NCBI RefSeq assembly: GCF_016802725.1
Contig: NC_052676.1
Coordinates: 9,642,436 to 9,706,435 of the forward strand
Length of the DNA stretch: 64,000 nt
Source: Solenopsis invicta
Lineage: Eukaryota > Arthropoda > Insecta > Hymenoptera > Formicidae
Direction: 5' to 3'
Part shown: positions 14,590-27,700 of the stretch, one piece after another
Layout: each line of letters begins with the position of its first letter
How positions within the stretch are numbered: position 1 is the stretch's first letter
Notes under the pieces: model-generated
Seen by the model: only the letters and a program-made list of their open reading frames with translations
The model's database searches: none
What the model was told of the DNA's origin: nothing
Translations under genes and position numbers: made by a program

Positions 14590-14760
14590 AAATTCGTTGA
14601 ATGTTACATTCCAGCACCTCGACGCTTGCTTCAGCCCATAGAACGATTTCTGCAACTTCAGAACACAGTTCTTCTTGTCGTCCTCGACATTTAGAACGGA
14701 ATCTTCATGTAAATATTTTTCTGCAGCCTTTCATTAAAACAGGCCATATTGATGTCGAAT
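14590..14760 (-). pseudogene. Ty1/copia reverse transcriptase fragment
   Basis: The minus strand encodes FDINMACFNERLQKNIYMKIP and, after a frameshift and stop, KLQKSFYGLKQASRCWN. These match the copia RT landmarks D(V/I)xxAFLNGxL..IYM and the KSLYGLKQ(A)xR.W block. Only about 170 bp remain, so it is a dead fragment just downstream of USP16. Confidence 0.75.
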
Positions 14761-14895
14761 AGTACTCACTCAAGATCGTACTATGGGTGCGTTCCACTTA
14801 AGGACGTTCTCTTGGTATAATCCCTCTCAAAAGTTCCGCGCGCCGGGCGAGAAAGACTGCTGTACGCAGTCAGAGAGGAACCTGAGAGCGGTCAT

Positions 14896-15546
14896 CATGG
14901 GACTGCAACTTCATGTTAAACGATGGAAACGGTGGGAACACAAGCGATCGACGCGATCCAAGTGGCCTGGCCTTGATACTACATGATTCTCTCTCTCTAT
15001 ATATATAGCTACTCTACATTAATTTTAAAGTCTTCGGCCCACACTTAGAATTTTTATTGATAAATGTTTTTAAACATATATAACAATATATATAACAGAC
15101 ATTAGGTGCAATTAAATAAGAGGTACACAAAAAGAGTAAATTAATTAATGTTACATAGAAATATATTTTTATTTCACAAAATAATGACAAATATACATTA
15201 CTTAATTTTTATTTATAACTAAACTTACAATTATAAGATCTTCCAAACGTTTTAATAAATTCTCACTTAACATAATAAGCAAGAACATAAACCAATTATG
15301 TAGCGTATGTCAAAACAGAATTTGTGCCTGATCACTTTAATCACTTTCCAACTTTCAATAGTTGCAACTTGCCATTCTGACCTTTTCTATCGTTGCCAAT
15401 AGTCACAGTCGTTCTCTTGGTTCTCTTCTTCTTAGGTTAATCACGTGATCACGTCCCACTCGCTATACATGCGCGCGCATACATTCATCCCCGATCCTGC
15501 CTGGCCCGGTTGTTTCCTGCTTTTAGATACTGCCTGCACTCCCGTG
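14896..15546 (+). mobile_element. CATGGGACTGCA element, copy 1 (P/hAT-like MITE)
   Basis: It begins CATGGGACTGCAACTTCATG and ends ...GCAGGCACTCCCGTG-type inverted sequence (reverse complement CACGGGAGTGCAGG). It is 651 bp long, flanked by the 8-bp duplication GCGGTCAT (14888-14895 and 15547-15554). The undisturbed right arm of the palindrome (24605-24618) is the empty site, which proves the boundaries. Two further copies lie at 48569-49273 and 54720-55398 in the opposite orientation. It has no ORF of substance. CATG ends with 8-bp duplications suggest a non-autonomous P-superfamily element; hAT is the alternative. Confidence 0.88.
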
Positions 15547-18218
15547 GCGGTCATGCTTCGATTTTAGGTGCGACTTTATTTTGAGAGGGCCTCTGTGATT
15601 CACGAAAAATGGACCTTGAACTACGTAGCCAAGGTCCATTTTCCACGTCGGTAATATCCACGTTTTCATGGTTCTCAGCAGCGCTATGTCGATATTACGG
15701 TTCTCCTCCGTGCTATGTGCAGGAGTGAGAGATGCGTTAGTTAGATAAAGACGGACAATCGGTCTCTGTCCGTCGTCTGTTTAGACCATCGGTTCGAGAG
15801 AGAAAGCATCATGGTGGCAAACACGGAGCGAGCGGCGATGTTATCTCTACGGATACCTTCCTCTCCACTCCCCTCTCGCCTATCTCGTTTTCCGCGCTAC
15901 GTTTTGGCCGTAAAATTCAGAGAGAGGATTTCGGACGATTTCTGGACAGGGACGTAGAGAGGCCAGAAAGCGCCTACTTTTTATACATGTCTTATATTTT
16001 GTTATAATGGCATATGCGTACAATTCTTACACAAAATAATTGTAATCATAATGAATCAAACAAGTTTATACATTATATATATATATATATTTTTTTTTCC
16101 ATTTAAAAAAACTTATACATTTTCCTTTAGGTATCCATTGCTTTAAAAATTCTTTTTCTGTGAATTGCTGTCTATTTAAGATAAAACTATGTAAAAATGT
16201 TTACATCTAGAAACGTAAGAATATCACGAATAATTTCACTTTGAACAAATTATTCATAAGTCTTACATTTTCACATATGTAAAAATATTTAATTTTATTT
16301 ATATGATATACGCAGTAATTTTTTGGAAATGTTTTTTTAAGGCAAATGATAACAAATATATATAAACCCGTGTGATTTTTACAATTATTTTATGTAAAGT
16401 TGCACATTTTGATTTGAAAAAAAAAAAATTTATTGACTTCATCGTCCAAGTGATGACGTATTTTGTCAATCTTTCCATACGACGACAGGTGAAAAATCAT
16501 CAGCTTTGATCACCGCGTGGTCTCTCCTTGTCAGTACCCGCAGTGTACAATATGTAATGTAATTAAAAAATTATTTTTATTATAATCATATGTATACACA
16601 CGCGCGTGTGTGTGTGTGTGTGTGTGTATGTGGCCAGAATCCAGTGTCATCTCTTCATAATCACGATACAGCAAGACAGAGAGTAAACGAAAAAGGATAG
16701 ACGCTAACGTGCCTGAATTGGAAGCTCTATGCTTTTTTGTTTACTTTCCGTCACGCTACCGCGGCGATGGATAAGTGCTTTGACTCGCGAGCATTATACA
16801 CGTACAAGTTTGCCAGGTTTTCGGCAAGCTTTTGTGTGTATAATGTTTGCGGTTGTTCCTGTAATTTAAAAATCTGAATTGTTATATTAATCTACTTAGA
16901 AAACAATAAAAAATTTATTTTAAAAATATAATATTTATTTTATTACGTTGTACTTTACATAAAATTATAGAATAAAAGATAGGATGTAAGGTGTAGGTTG
17001 TACATAAGCGTATAGAATAAAATAGAATATAGAATACAGAATACAGAATACAGAATAGATATAAGTACAAATAGATATCTAAGTATAGAGCTAAAAGTGT
17101 TAGAAATAAAAATAAATAAATAATTTCCTTTCTACATATATTTATTTTTTATTGTAACGTTTATTTTTACATAATTTTAATCTCTTTCTCTTCAAAAATG
17201 TTTCTTTTTTTCTTTTTAAAAGTAAAGTTACAATTCATCTTGAATTTGCAATTATAAATACCCACATAGCACGTAATATTTCTGTGATATCACAGAATCA
17301 TTGCAATATCGCAGAAATATTACATATTACTGTGAAATATCACAGAAATATTATTGTGATATTACACAGTGATAATAACATTAAAATATTCCAATGATAT
17401 CATTGCAATATATTGTTGCAATATTTAATTTCAAAGAACAAGGTAATGTCAAACTACATTTTTATTATGTCTTATTAATGCAATGTCACTATCTCTTTGA
17501 TTAATTTCGATATTTTTAGTATCCTTAATATTCTTGGTAATTTCGGTATCCTATAGAAGAAATCAACTTACAAATAAAATAATTATGTCTTTGCCCTTTC
17601 GTGGAATAAAAGTAAATGTTAAGAAAAAAAATTAATTAATTTTATTATTAGTTTAGATATTTACTTAGTTTATTCCTTAAACTGTATATATGTATAAACT
17701 ATAATGTACGCTCTTCTATGTAATCTATCAATTTAATTGTTGCTTTACAACTCGATCAATAATGATTTTATTAAAAAAATTACAGAAAAACCTTTGTATT
17801 TATCTTATTGTCATTTATAATTTTTACAGGAGCACAAAATTGATTTTAATTTTTAAAAATTTTTATCATGAGGAATTTAAAAAAAAATGTTTACAAAAAG
17901 TTTTGTTAATACACATTTATTATTCACTTGGCAATAAATATTTCAAAGTATATTAAGAAGTTTTTAAAAAAATATACATTTATACGTCATTTAATATTTA
18001 CTGCTCGGTACATTATTTTGTGAAATAGTTTATTCATTAATATTGATTAGACTATTATACACCACAGTAAAAGGTTTTTCAAGTTAATTAAAATATTAAA
18101 TTTCCAACAAATTTTTCTTTAGATTTCACTTTTTTTCAACTCTATTAACAAATATGATTATATATATTCCATCATTAATTAGGTATTTTACAATGTTCAT
18201 TAATTATATGTATGTATA

Positions 18219-18455
18219 TAATGTTGCGGCTCGGTCACCGACCGTCACAACATACGACGAAACAAGCGAGCGCGTACACAGCCGCTATGCGGTCCCGCCG
18301 TGTGTATAAGACTCCACGCAAACAAGTGAGTGCTGGCACCACCGCTAGGTGGCCGCGCCGCTGGAGACCTTCTCGTGAGTCAAGTGCAGCTTCAGGTGTT
18401 ATATCTAGACGCCACTGCGGCCGACCGGGTCGACTCACCACGACTCACTAGCTCA
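18219..18455. other. GC-rich patch inside the nested element
   Basis: About 240 bp of markedly GC-rich, CpG-containing sequence interrupts AT-rich DNA. It has two similar segments, ACGACGAAACAAGCGAGCG and CACGCAAACAAGTGAGTGC, suggesting an internal duplication. It is open in more than one frame but resembles no protein I know. It may be a captured fragment or a SINE body. Confidence 0.4.
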
Positions 18456-18553
18456 CACTTCAGTGAGATTTTAAAGAAAATTGTTGCTTGTAATTTGGAA
18501 ACGAATACTTGTTCTAATTTTTTTCCAATGTAACGTCCCTTGAAAAAAAAGTT

Positions 18554-18626
18554 GATAAACTTGTTTCAATAAACTGATTACTGATCAGTAACTGATTAGT
18601 AATCAGTTTATTGAAACAAGTTTATC
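18554..18626. repeat. Hairpin with 29-bp arms
   Basis: GATAAACTTGTTTCAATAAA... is followed after a short loop by its exact inverse ending TTTATC. The same hairpin occurs in the right arm near 21539-21611. Confidence 0.8.
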
Positions 18627-19891
18627 ATTTTTTTTTTAAGGGGTACGTGTAGAACGCTGTTCCATATAAAATTTTATATTTTTACATGTAAATAATATTT
18701 TGTATTGTTATTTAATCTTGAACATAAATTAAAATTATAATTCAAATTGAATCTTTTTTAACAAAAATTAAAAAGGATACAAGAGATTTTTTTTGTAAAT
18801 TAAACATTTATTACGTTTACATTATTGTATTCTGTTTTAATAAATATAATTATTTTTTTTATGTTTAATATATATTACATGTAACGATATGAAAATAATA
18901 TTAAGAATAACAATAAAAATAAAATAAATTGAAATAATTTATTTATTTAATTTTTTGCAATATTATTTAAATATCACATAAACATCACAGAAATATTGTG
19001 AAATATCACAATAATATTACTATGAAATATCACAGTAATATATACTGTGATGCGTTTTCGCAGACATTTTGATATTACTGTGATATCACAGTAATATTTC
19101 GTGATATTTCTGCAATATTTCATTTGTAATATTGCAATGTAAAAGTGATATTGCTATGATATCACTGCAATATTACGTGCTATGTGGGTATGCATGTTTT
19201 TATTTATACTCGCTCATTATCATTAGTATACACATAGTATACACACCATTAGTATACGCACTTTGTATACAAAGTATAAAGCACATATTAACAGCAATAA
19301 AATATATATAGAAAATATTCTTTTACATTCATCTTTAAAAAAAGAATTCTTTGTGTCACACACAGCACACACACATACACACAAACACACGGCACGTGTA
19401 TGATGCACAAATTGAAATTAATATAGTTACGATTTAAGTGTGATAATATTCATTTAATTGTAATAATTTACATAATTCGTCATAAAACTGATATACACAC
19501 ATGCGAATTAAATTATGTTTGCATCATACTCGTACATGAGAATCTTAGCAGCTTAAATAGCTGAGCCCCTTCACCACGTCAAGGTGATTCTCATGAAGGG
19601 GAAAAAATGGGAAGCAACATCAGCTAGAAATTAAATTTGTATTTTCTTTAAAATATAAAAATAAAGAAAAAAGACGTAAGAAGTTAGAAAGAGCGTACCC
19701 CTCTCTTGGTTTGTCAAATATAACCTATATATCTATTTTCAACGTAGAACGCATGTTTACAGAAATACGAATTTCTTTAAAATCATAAAATTCTACTTAA
19801 TGTTGGTATTTTTGTTATTAAGCATGTTATAAAGATCGCAATCACAATTGAAATAATTGCATAAATCTTAGATTAGCAGATGTTATCACAG

Positions 19892-20273
19892 GACAAATAA
19901 AAGATTAATGTGATCATGCTACGAAATTGTAAAATCATACATTTACTTATTACTAATGATGTAATGCAAGACGCAAAGTAAAAAAGAATGAAAGGAAATA
20001 CATTAAATACATTCTATGTTGGTAATAAATTATACATACAAGTACATACATATGTTAATATGTTGATATGTATGTATTATGTATATACATATATTATATA
20101 CCGTGATTTTTACAAATCACAGTATTTAATAATAAGATACAAAAATATTTTAATACACATGTGTATTAAATATACAAAATATTTCAGAAAAACAAACACA
20201 AAAAACTGATATCATTATATCAGTTATTTCAAAGAAGTTTACATAGTAAGAAGTTTACATAGTAACATCTTCT
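19892..20273. other. Loop of the giant palindrome
   Basis: This 382-bp AT-rich spacer separates the two arms. It contains several small perfect palindromes of its own (for example around TTTAATACACATGTGTATTAAA and AACTGATATC...GATATCAGTT-like sequence). No gene was seen. Confidence 0.7.
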
Positions 20274-20976
20274 CTGTGATAACATCTGCTAGTCTTAGAT
20301 TTATGCAATTATTTCAATTGTGATTGCGATCTTTATAACATGCTTAATAACAAAAATACCAACATTAAGTAGAATTTTATGATTTTAAAGAAATTCGTAT
20401 TTCTGTAAACATGCGTTCTACGTTGAAAATAGATATATAGGTTATATTTGACAAACCAAGAGAGGGGTACGCTCTTTCTAACTTCTTACGTCTTTTTTCT
20501 TTATTTTTATATTTTAAAGAAAATACAAATTTAATTTCTAGCTGATGTTGCTTCCCATTTTTTCCCCTTCATGAGAATCACCTTGACGTGGTGAAGGGGC
20601 TCAGCTATTTAAGCTGCTAAGATTCTCATGTACGAGTATGATGCAAACATAATTTAATTCGCATGTGTGTATATCAGTTTTATGACGAATTATGTAAATT
20701 ATTACAATTAAATGAATATTATCACACTTAAATCGTAACTATATTAATTTCAATTTGTGCATCATACACGTGCCGTGTGTTTGTGTGTATGTGTGTGTGC
20801 TGTGTGTGACACAAAGAATTCTTTTTTTAAAGATGAATGTAAAAGAATATTTTCTATATATATTTTATTGCTGTTAATATGTGCTTTATACTTTGTATAC
20901 AAAGTGCGTATACTAATGGTGTGTATACTATGTGTATACTAATGATAATGAGCGAGTATAAATAAAAACATGCATA

Positions 20977-22904
20977 CCCACATAGCACGTAATATTGCAG
21001 TGATATCATAGCAATATCACTTTTACATTGCAATATTACAAATGAAATATTGCAGAAATATCACGAAATATTACTGTGATATCACAGTAATATCAAAATG
21101 TCTGCGAAAACGCATCACAGTATATATTACTGTGATATTTCATAGTAATATTATTGTGATATTTCACAATATTTCTGTGATGTTTATGTGATATTTAAAT
21201 AATATTGCAAAAAATTAAATAAATAAATTATTTCAATTTATTTTATTTTTATTGTTATTCTTAATATTATTTTCATATCGTTACATGTAATATATATTAA
21301 ACATAAAAAAAATAATTATATTTATTAAAACAGAATACAATAATGTAAACGTAATAAATGTTTAATTTACAAAAAAAATCTCTTGTATCCTTTTTAATTT
21401 TTGTTAAAAAAGATTCAATTTGAATTATAATTTTAATTTATGTTCAAGATTAAATAACAATACAAAATATTATTTACATGTAAAAATATAAAATTTTATA
21501 TGGAACAGCGTTCTACACGTACCCCTTAAAAAAAAAATGATAAACTTGTTTCAATAAACTGATTACTAATCAGTTACTGATCAGTAATCAGTTTATTGAA
21601 ACAAGTTTATCAACTTTTTTTTCAAGGGACGTTACATTGGAAAAAAATTAGAACAAGTATTCGTTTCCAAATTACAAGCAACAATTTTCTTTAAAATCTC
21701 ACTGAAGTGTGAGCTAGTGAGTCGTGGTGAGTCGACCCGGTCGGCCGCAGTGGCGTCTAGATATAACACCTGAAGCTGCACTTGACTCACGAGAAGGTCT
21801 CCAGCGGCGCGGCCACCTAGCGGTGGTGCCAGCACTCACTTGTTTGCGTGGAGTCTTATACACACGGCGGGACCGCATAGCGGCTGTGTACGCGCTCGCT
21901 TGTTTCGTCGTATGTTGTGACGGTCGGTGACCGAGCCGCAACATTATATACATACATATAATTAATGAACATTGTAAAATACCTAATTAATGATGGAATA
22001 TATATAATCATATTTGTTAATAGAGTTGAAAAAAAGTGAAATCTAAAGAAAAATTTGTTGGAAATTTAATATTTTAATTAACTTGAAAAACCTTTTACTG
22101 TGGTGTATAATAGTCTAATCAATATTAATGAATAAACTATTTCACAAAATAATGTACCGAGCAGTAAATATTAAATGACGTATAAATGTATATTTTTTTA
22201 AAAACTTCTTAATATACTTTGAAATATTTATTGCCAAGTGAATAATAAATGTGTATTAACAAAACTTTTTGTAAACATTTTTTTTTAAATTCCTCATGAT
22301 AAAAATTTTTAAAAATTAAAATCAATTTTGTGCTCCTGTAAAAATTATAAATGACAATAAGATAAATACAAAGGTTTTTCTGTAATTTTTTTAATAAAAT
22401 CATTATTGATCGAGTTGTAAAGCAACAATTAAATTGATAGATTACATAGAAGAGCGTACATTATAGTTTATACATATATACAGTTTAAGGAATAAACTAA
22501 GTAAATATCTAAACTAATAATAAAATTAATTAATTTTTTTTCTTAACATTTACTTTTATTCCACGAAAGGGCAAAGACATAATTATTTTATTTGTAAGTT
22601 GATTTCTTCTATAGGATACCGAAATTACCAAGAATATTAAGGATACTAAAAATATCGAAATTAATCAAAGAGATAGTGACATTGCATTAATAAGACATAA
22701 TAAAAATGTGGTTTGACATTACCTTGTTCTTTGAAATTAAATATTGCAACAATATATTGCAATGATATCATTGGAATATTTTAATGTTATTATCACTGTG
22801 TAATATCACAATAATATTTCTGTGATATTTCACAGTAATATGTAATATTTCTGCGATATTGCAATGATTCTGTGATATCACAGAAATATTACGTGCTATG
22901 TGGG
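20977..22904. mobile_element. CCCACATAGCAC element, right-arm copy
   Basis: This is the reverse-complement twin of 17261-19189, with the same CCCACATAGCACGTAATATT ends and the same GC-rich patch and hairpin in inverse order. Confidence 0.75.
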
Positions 22905-23530
22905 TATTTATAATTGCAAATTCAAGATGAATTGTAACTTTACTTTTAAAAAGAAAAAAAGAAACATTTTTGAAGAGAAAGAGATTAAAATTATGTAAAA
23001 ATAAACGTTACAATAAAAAATAAATATATGTAGAAAGGAAATTATTTATTTATTTTTATTTCTAACACTTTTAGCTCTATACTTAGATATCTATTTGTAC
23101 TTATATCTATTCTGTATTCTGTATTCTGTATTCTATATTCTATTTTATTCTATACGCTTATACAACCTACACCTTACATCCTATCTTTTATTCTATAATT
23201 TTATGTAAAGTACAACGTAATGAAATAAATATTATATTTTTAAAATAAATTTTTTATTGTTTTCTAAGTAGATTAATATAACAATTCAGATTTTTAAATT
23301 ACAGGAACAACCGCAAACATTATACACACAAAAGCTTGCCGAAAACCTGGCAAACTTGTACGTGTATAATGCTCGCGAGTCAAAGCACTTATCCATCGCC
23401 GCGGTAGCGTGACGGAAAGTAAACAAAAAAGCATAGAGCTTCCAATTCAGGCACGTTAGCGTCTATCCTTTTTCGTTTACTCTCTGTCTTGCTGTATCGT
23501 GATTATGAAGAGATGACACTGGATTCTGGC

Positions 23531-23561
<31 letters not shown>

Positions 23562-24742
23562 GCGCGTGTGTATACATATGATTATAATAAAAATAATTTT
23601 TTAATTACATTACATATTGTACACTGCGGGTACTGACAAGGAGAGACCACGCGGTGATCAAAGCTGATGATTTTTCACCTGTCGTCGTATGGAAAATTGA
23701 CAAAATACGTCATCACTTGGACGACGAAGTCAATAAATTTTTTTTTTTCATATCAAAATGTGCAACTTTACATAAAATAATTGTAAAAATCACACGGGTT
23801 TATATATATTTGTTATCATTTGCCTTAAAAAAACATTTCCAAAAAATTACTGCGTATGTCATATAAATAAAATTAAATATTTTTACATATGTGAAAATGT
23901 AAGACTTATGAATAATTTGTTCAAAGTGAAATTATTCGTGATATTCTTACGTTTCTAGATGTAAACATTTTTACATAGTTTTATCTTAAATAGACAGCAA
24001 TTCACAGAAAAAGAATTTTTAAAGCAATGGATACCTAAAGGAAAATGTATAAGTTTTTTTAAATGGAAAAAAAAAAATATATATATATAATGTATAAACT
24101 TGTTTGATTCAATATGATTACAATTATTTTGTGTAAGAATTGTACGCATATGCCATTATAACAAAATATAAGACATGTATAAAAAGTGGGCGCTTTCTGG
24201 CCTCTCTACGTCCCTGTCCAGAAATCGTCCGAAATCCTCTCTCTGAATTTTACGGCCAAAACGTAGCGCGGAAAACGAGATATGCGAGAGGGGAGTGGAG
24301 AGGAAGGTATCCGTAGAGATAACATCGCCGCTCGCTCCGTGTTTGCCACCATGATGCTTTCTCTCTCGAACCGATGGTCTAACAGACGACGGACAGAGAC
24401 CGATTGTCCGTCTTTATCTAACTAACGCATCTCTCACTCCTGCACATAGCACGGAGGAGAACCGTAATATCGACATAGCGCTGCTGAGAACCACAAAAAC
24501 GTGGACATTACCGACGTGTAAAATGGACCTTGGCTACGTAGTTCAAGGTCCATTTTTCATGAATCACAGAGGCTCTCTCAAAATAAAGTCGCACCTAAAA
24601 TCGAAGCATGACCGCTCTCAGGTTCCTCTCTGACGCAGTGCCTCTCTGGAGAGAAAAACTTTTTGCTATAGTTGTACGCGCACACATAGCGACGCTCTAT
24701 CTGTATACGCGCACACTAGCTTACGTCGGAGAGATCGAGAAT

Positions 24743-27700
24743 ACGGCAACACTGCGCCTCAGAGTTGCGCGCGCAGTAAAAGCAACGAATGTATAGCCGC
24801 CAAGCTCCGAGCCTAACCTCTATCACGCTGTGTTGTGTAATCTTGTAAAAAATGTCCACTCGAATTCGCATTTCAAACGGCAGATTTGCCAGGAAAAAGG
24901 CAGAAGACAGCAAACAGAAGAAACTTGCAGCCATGTCTGCAGCTAAAAAAAAACGTATTTCAAATATTTTATGTGAAAGCAATGAAAATGTCTGTGAGGG
25001 GAAACGCATCGTAGACGTCAAAGTACTTGCAAAAAATCTGAGGTGTTCGAAGTGCAATGAACGTCTATATTTAGATAAAGTCTCGGGAGAAAAATGTACA
25101 GGACTTAATTCAACTTTAATTATTTGTTGTGATAAATGCAAAACAATTAATGAAGTTCGTACCAATAAAGAGCATGAATGTCAAGCTCAACAACGTATTT
25201 ACTCCGACATCAATTCAGCAGCTGTACTTGGTAAGTCCGTTGTTACTTTTAGATACATAATAATTCATTTGTTATAAAGTTGAATACATTATTTAAATAT
25301 TGAATTATATATATAATTATACTATAAATAACCTCAAATGCTCTTTGACAGGTGCTGTACATTCTGGTATGGGCTGTACTGCATTGAATAAGTTACTGGC
25401 TATTATGAATATCCCAGCAATATTAAATGACTTGTATAAACGGTACGAACGAGAAGTAGGACCAGCAATCGAAAAGGCTGCAAAAGAAAGTTGTAGACGA
25501 GCTGCAGAAGAGGAGAGACGTCTTGTCATCCAGAATGTCAAGAGATTATGCGAAGATTTGTAATATTTTTTTTACAGTAATTGTACATAATTGTAGTTAT
25601 ACAACATGCGTAAGATGATTTCTTCGATTACTCTGATTTGTACCAAAAATGTACTGTACGTATAACAATGTATTTTACTGACTAATCTTATTTTATTTGA
25701 AGAAATCATCCATTCAGCAGTGATCCTGAAATATACACTATTTTTTTTATCTACTTTTCAAGTACACAAAATCATAAATAAAATCTTCATTGTGATTTAC
25801 CTCATTTTGTATTTTTATCATTTGCTATTTTTTAATTTTGTTTATAGGCCGCCAGAAATAGTTAACGACATTTATCCTAATTTACAAATCCTTGAATCCT
25901 CCTCTATCAACAATAATCTAAATTATGAATTGGATGCAGCATTATTAGATATAGTACATATTATAATTTCATACGACATGGGATGGACCAAGAGAGGCAA
26001 TGGAAGAAGCTACGATAGCCTCAATGGTTATGGAATAATCATCGGATTTTTGAGTGGAAAGATTCTGGATTATGCTACTCGCAATAGGAAGTGTGCATTA
26101 TGTGACCGGGGACATGATAAAGCAGATCATGACTGCCGCAAAAATTACCACGGAAGCGCAAAAGCTATGGAGGCGGATGCTGGAGCGCAACTGATTAATC
26201 ACAGCCAAGTACTAAAAGATGTAGGCTTGAAAGTTCGAGTTGTTATTGGCGACGAGGATAGTAGCACAATAGCAGCTGTGCGAAAAGAAAATTCCGAAGT
26301 TATATACAAATTAGCAGATAAAAATCATTTAGTAAAAAATTTCGGAAAAGAATTGTATGAGTTAGTGAAAAGTCATAAAGAATTAAACAAAAAAGGTGCA
26401 ATTCCACATTTAAAAAAATGTTTTACTTATGCAATCTCGCAGAACAAAGGTAAAACTGCAGAGCTTGCAAGTGCTATCCGGAGTATTCCCGATCATATTT
26501 ATAATCGACACGAAAATTGCGGTAATTGGTGCAGGCGGGGAAATAATTCCGGAGCACAAACAATACAGCTAAAAGATGAAAAATTATATGCAGCCTTGGA
26601 TGCGTTGTTTTCTAAATACGCTCGAAAGTTTTCTGTCGCAGCATCCAGTCAGGCAAATGAGAGCGTAAATAATATTATAGCCCACAAAGCGCATAAAAAC
26701 GTATGTCACAGTAAAAGCGCTGCAGCAGATTTCCGTGTTGCGAGTGCAGTATGCACAAAAAATGACGGCGAAGCTTCAATTTTAGATATAAAAAAAAAAT
26801 TACAATTGTCACCGGGCACTCACACAGCTAAATATGCTGTTAGATATGATAAGAAAAGAAGGGCAAGAGCAATAAAAGAATGTAGTAAAGAAAAAAAATT
26901 ACGGAGACTTGAATTAGTAAAAAATAGAGAACAGTTAAGAAAAAAAATGGAGAGTTCAGAAAGTGTAACATATAAATCGAATTGTGGTATGAATGTATCG
27001 AATTGTGATATGAATGTAACACTTACACAAACAACTGTTACCGAATCAGTATCTTCTGCTTATAATGTAGTTTATTTTGATCTTGAAACTGGTGGTCTAA
27101 GTATGACTGACGACATTTTACAAATAGCTGCAATATCAGAAAATCGCGAATTCAATGTTTATGTAAACCCGACGCAACCTATCTCACCTGCTGCAATGAA
27201 CATAACAGGTTTAAGTATTATAGGAGGACATTTGCATTTTAATAATAAAGTAGTTTCCACGATTCATATAAAAGATGCTTTGATTGCTCTTCATCAATTT
27301 TTAAGTTGTTCAGAGAAAATAAATGTACTCGTCGCACATAACGCTAAGTTCGATGTTCCGCGACTACTCAAAGCAATGGTTAAAAATAATGTTCACTTAG
27401 ATATTACGAATATAGTTGGATTTGTTGACACGTTGACAATTTTCAAAAAAGCTTTTCCAGAACGGAAAGGTCCAGGATTGTTTAAATTGTCAACATTAGC
27501 TCAAGATATTTTAGGTCCTGACGTTCTGGAAAACTTTCATAATGCAACTTTCGATGTTTCAGTTCTTCAGAAGTTAATTAAATTTTTTAAAAAAGAAGAT
27601 GATTTATTAAAATACATGAAACCATACGAAACTTGTCTATCAGATCAATTAGAATATGATACCATTAAGGCAAATTTAGAAAAATTACATTTATTAAAAG

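Larger units (their letters stand above)
17261..19189. mobile_element. CCCACATAGCAC element, left-arm copy
   Basis: It starts CCCACATAGCACGTAATATT and ends with the exact inverse AATATTACGTGCTATGTGGG, 1,929 bp in total. TA lies on both sides. The interior near each end is rich in CAGTGATATCACAG-like units. It holds a GC-rich patch (18219-18455) and a strong hairpin (18554-18626). No transposase was seen. The twin copy lies at 20977-22904 in the other arm, so this insertion pre-dates formation of the palindrome. Confidence 0.75.
14871..24632. mobile_element. Giant palindromic (foldback) element, CAGAGAGG ends
   Basis: The arms 15547-19891 and 20274-24615 are reverse complements with only scattered differences and a 3-bp length difference. 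The loop is 19892-20273. The outer ends (CAGAGAGGAACCTGAGAG at 14871 and its inverse ending 24632) are each followed outward by the direct repeat ACGCAGT (14864-14870 and 24633-24639), as expected for a target duplication of 7-8 bp. The left arm is interrupted by a later insertion (14896-15546). The arms carry a nested 1.9 kb element each, a GC-rich patch and a TG/CA microsatellite, but no transposase. The outer 600 bp resemble the terminal repeats of the 29-48.5 kb element (shared GAACTACGTAGCCAA and other blocks). Confidence 0.8.

Noticed and set aside
18212..18533. Small Arg-rich ORFs in the palindrome arms
   Set aside because: They come from the GC-rich patch, overlap in three frames and are duplicated only because of the palindrome.
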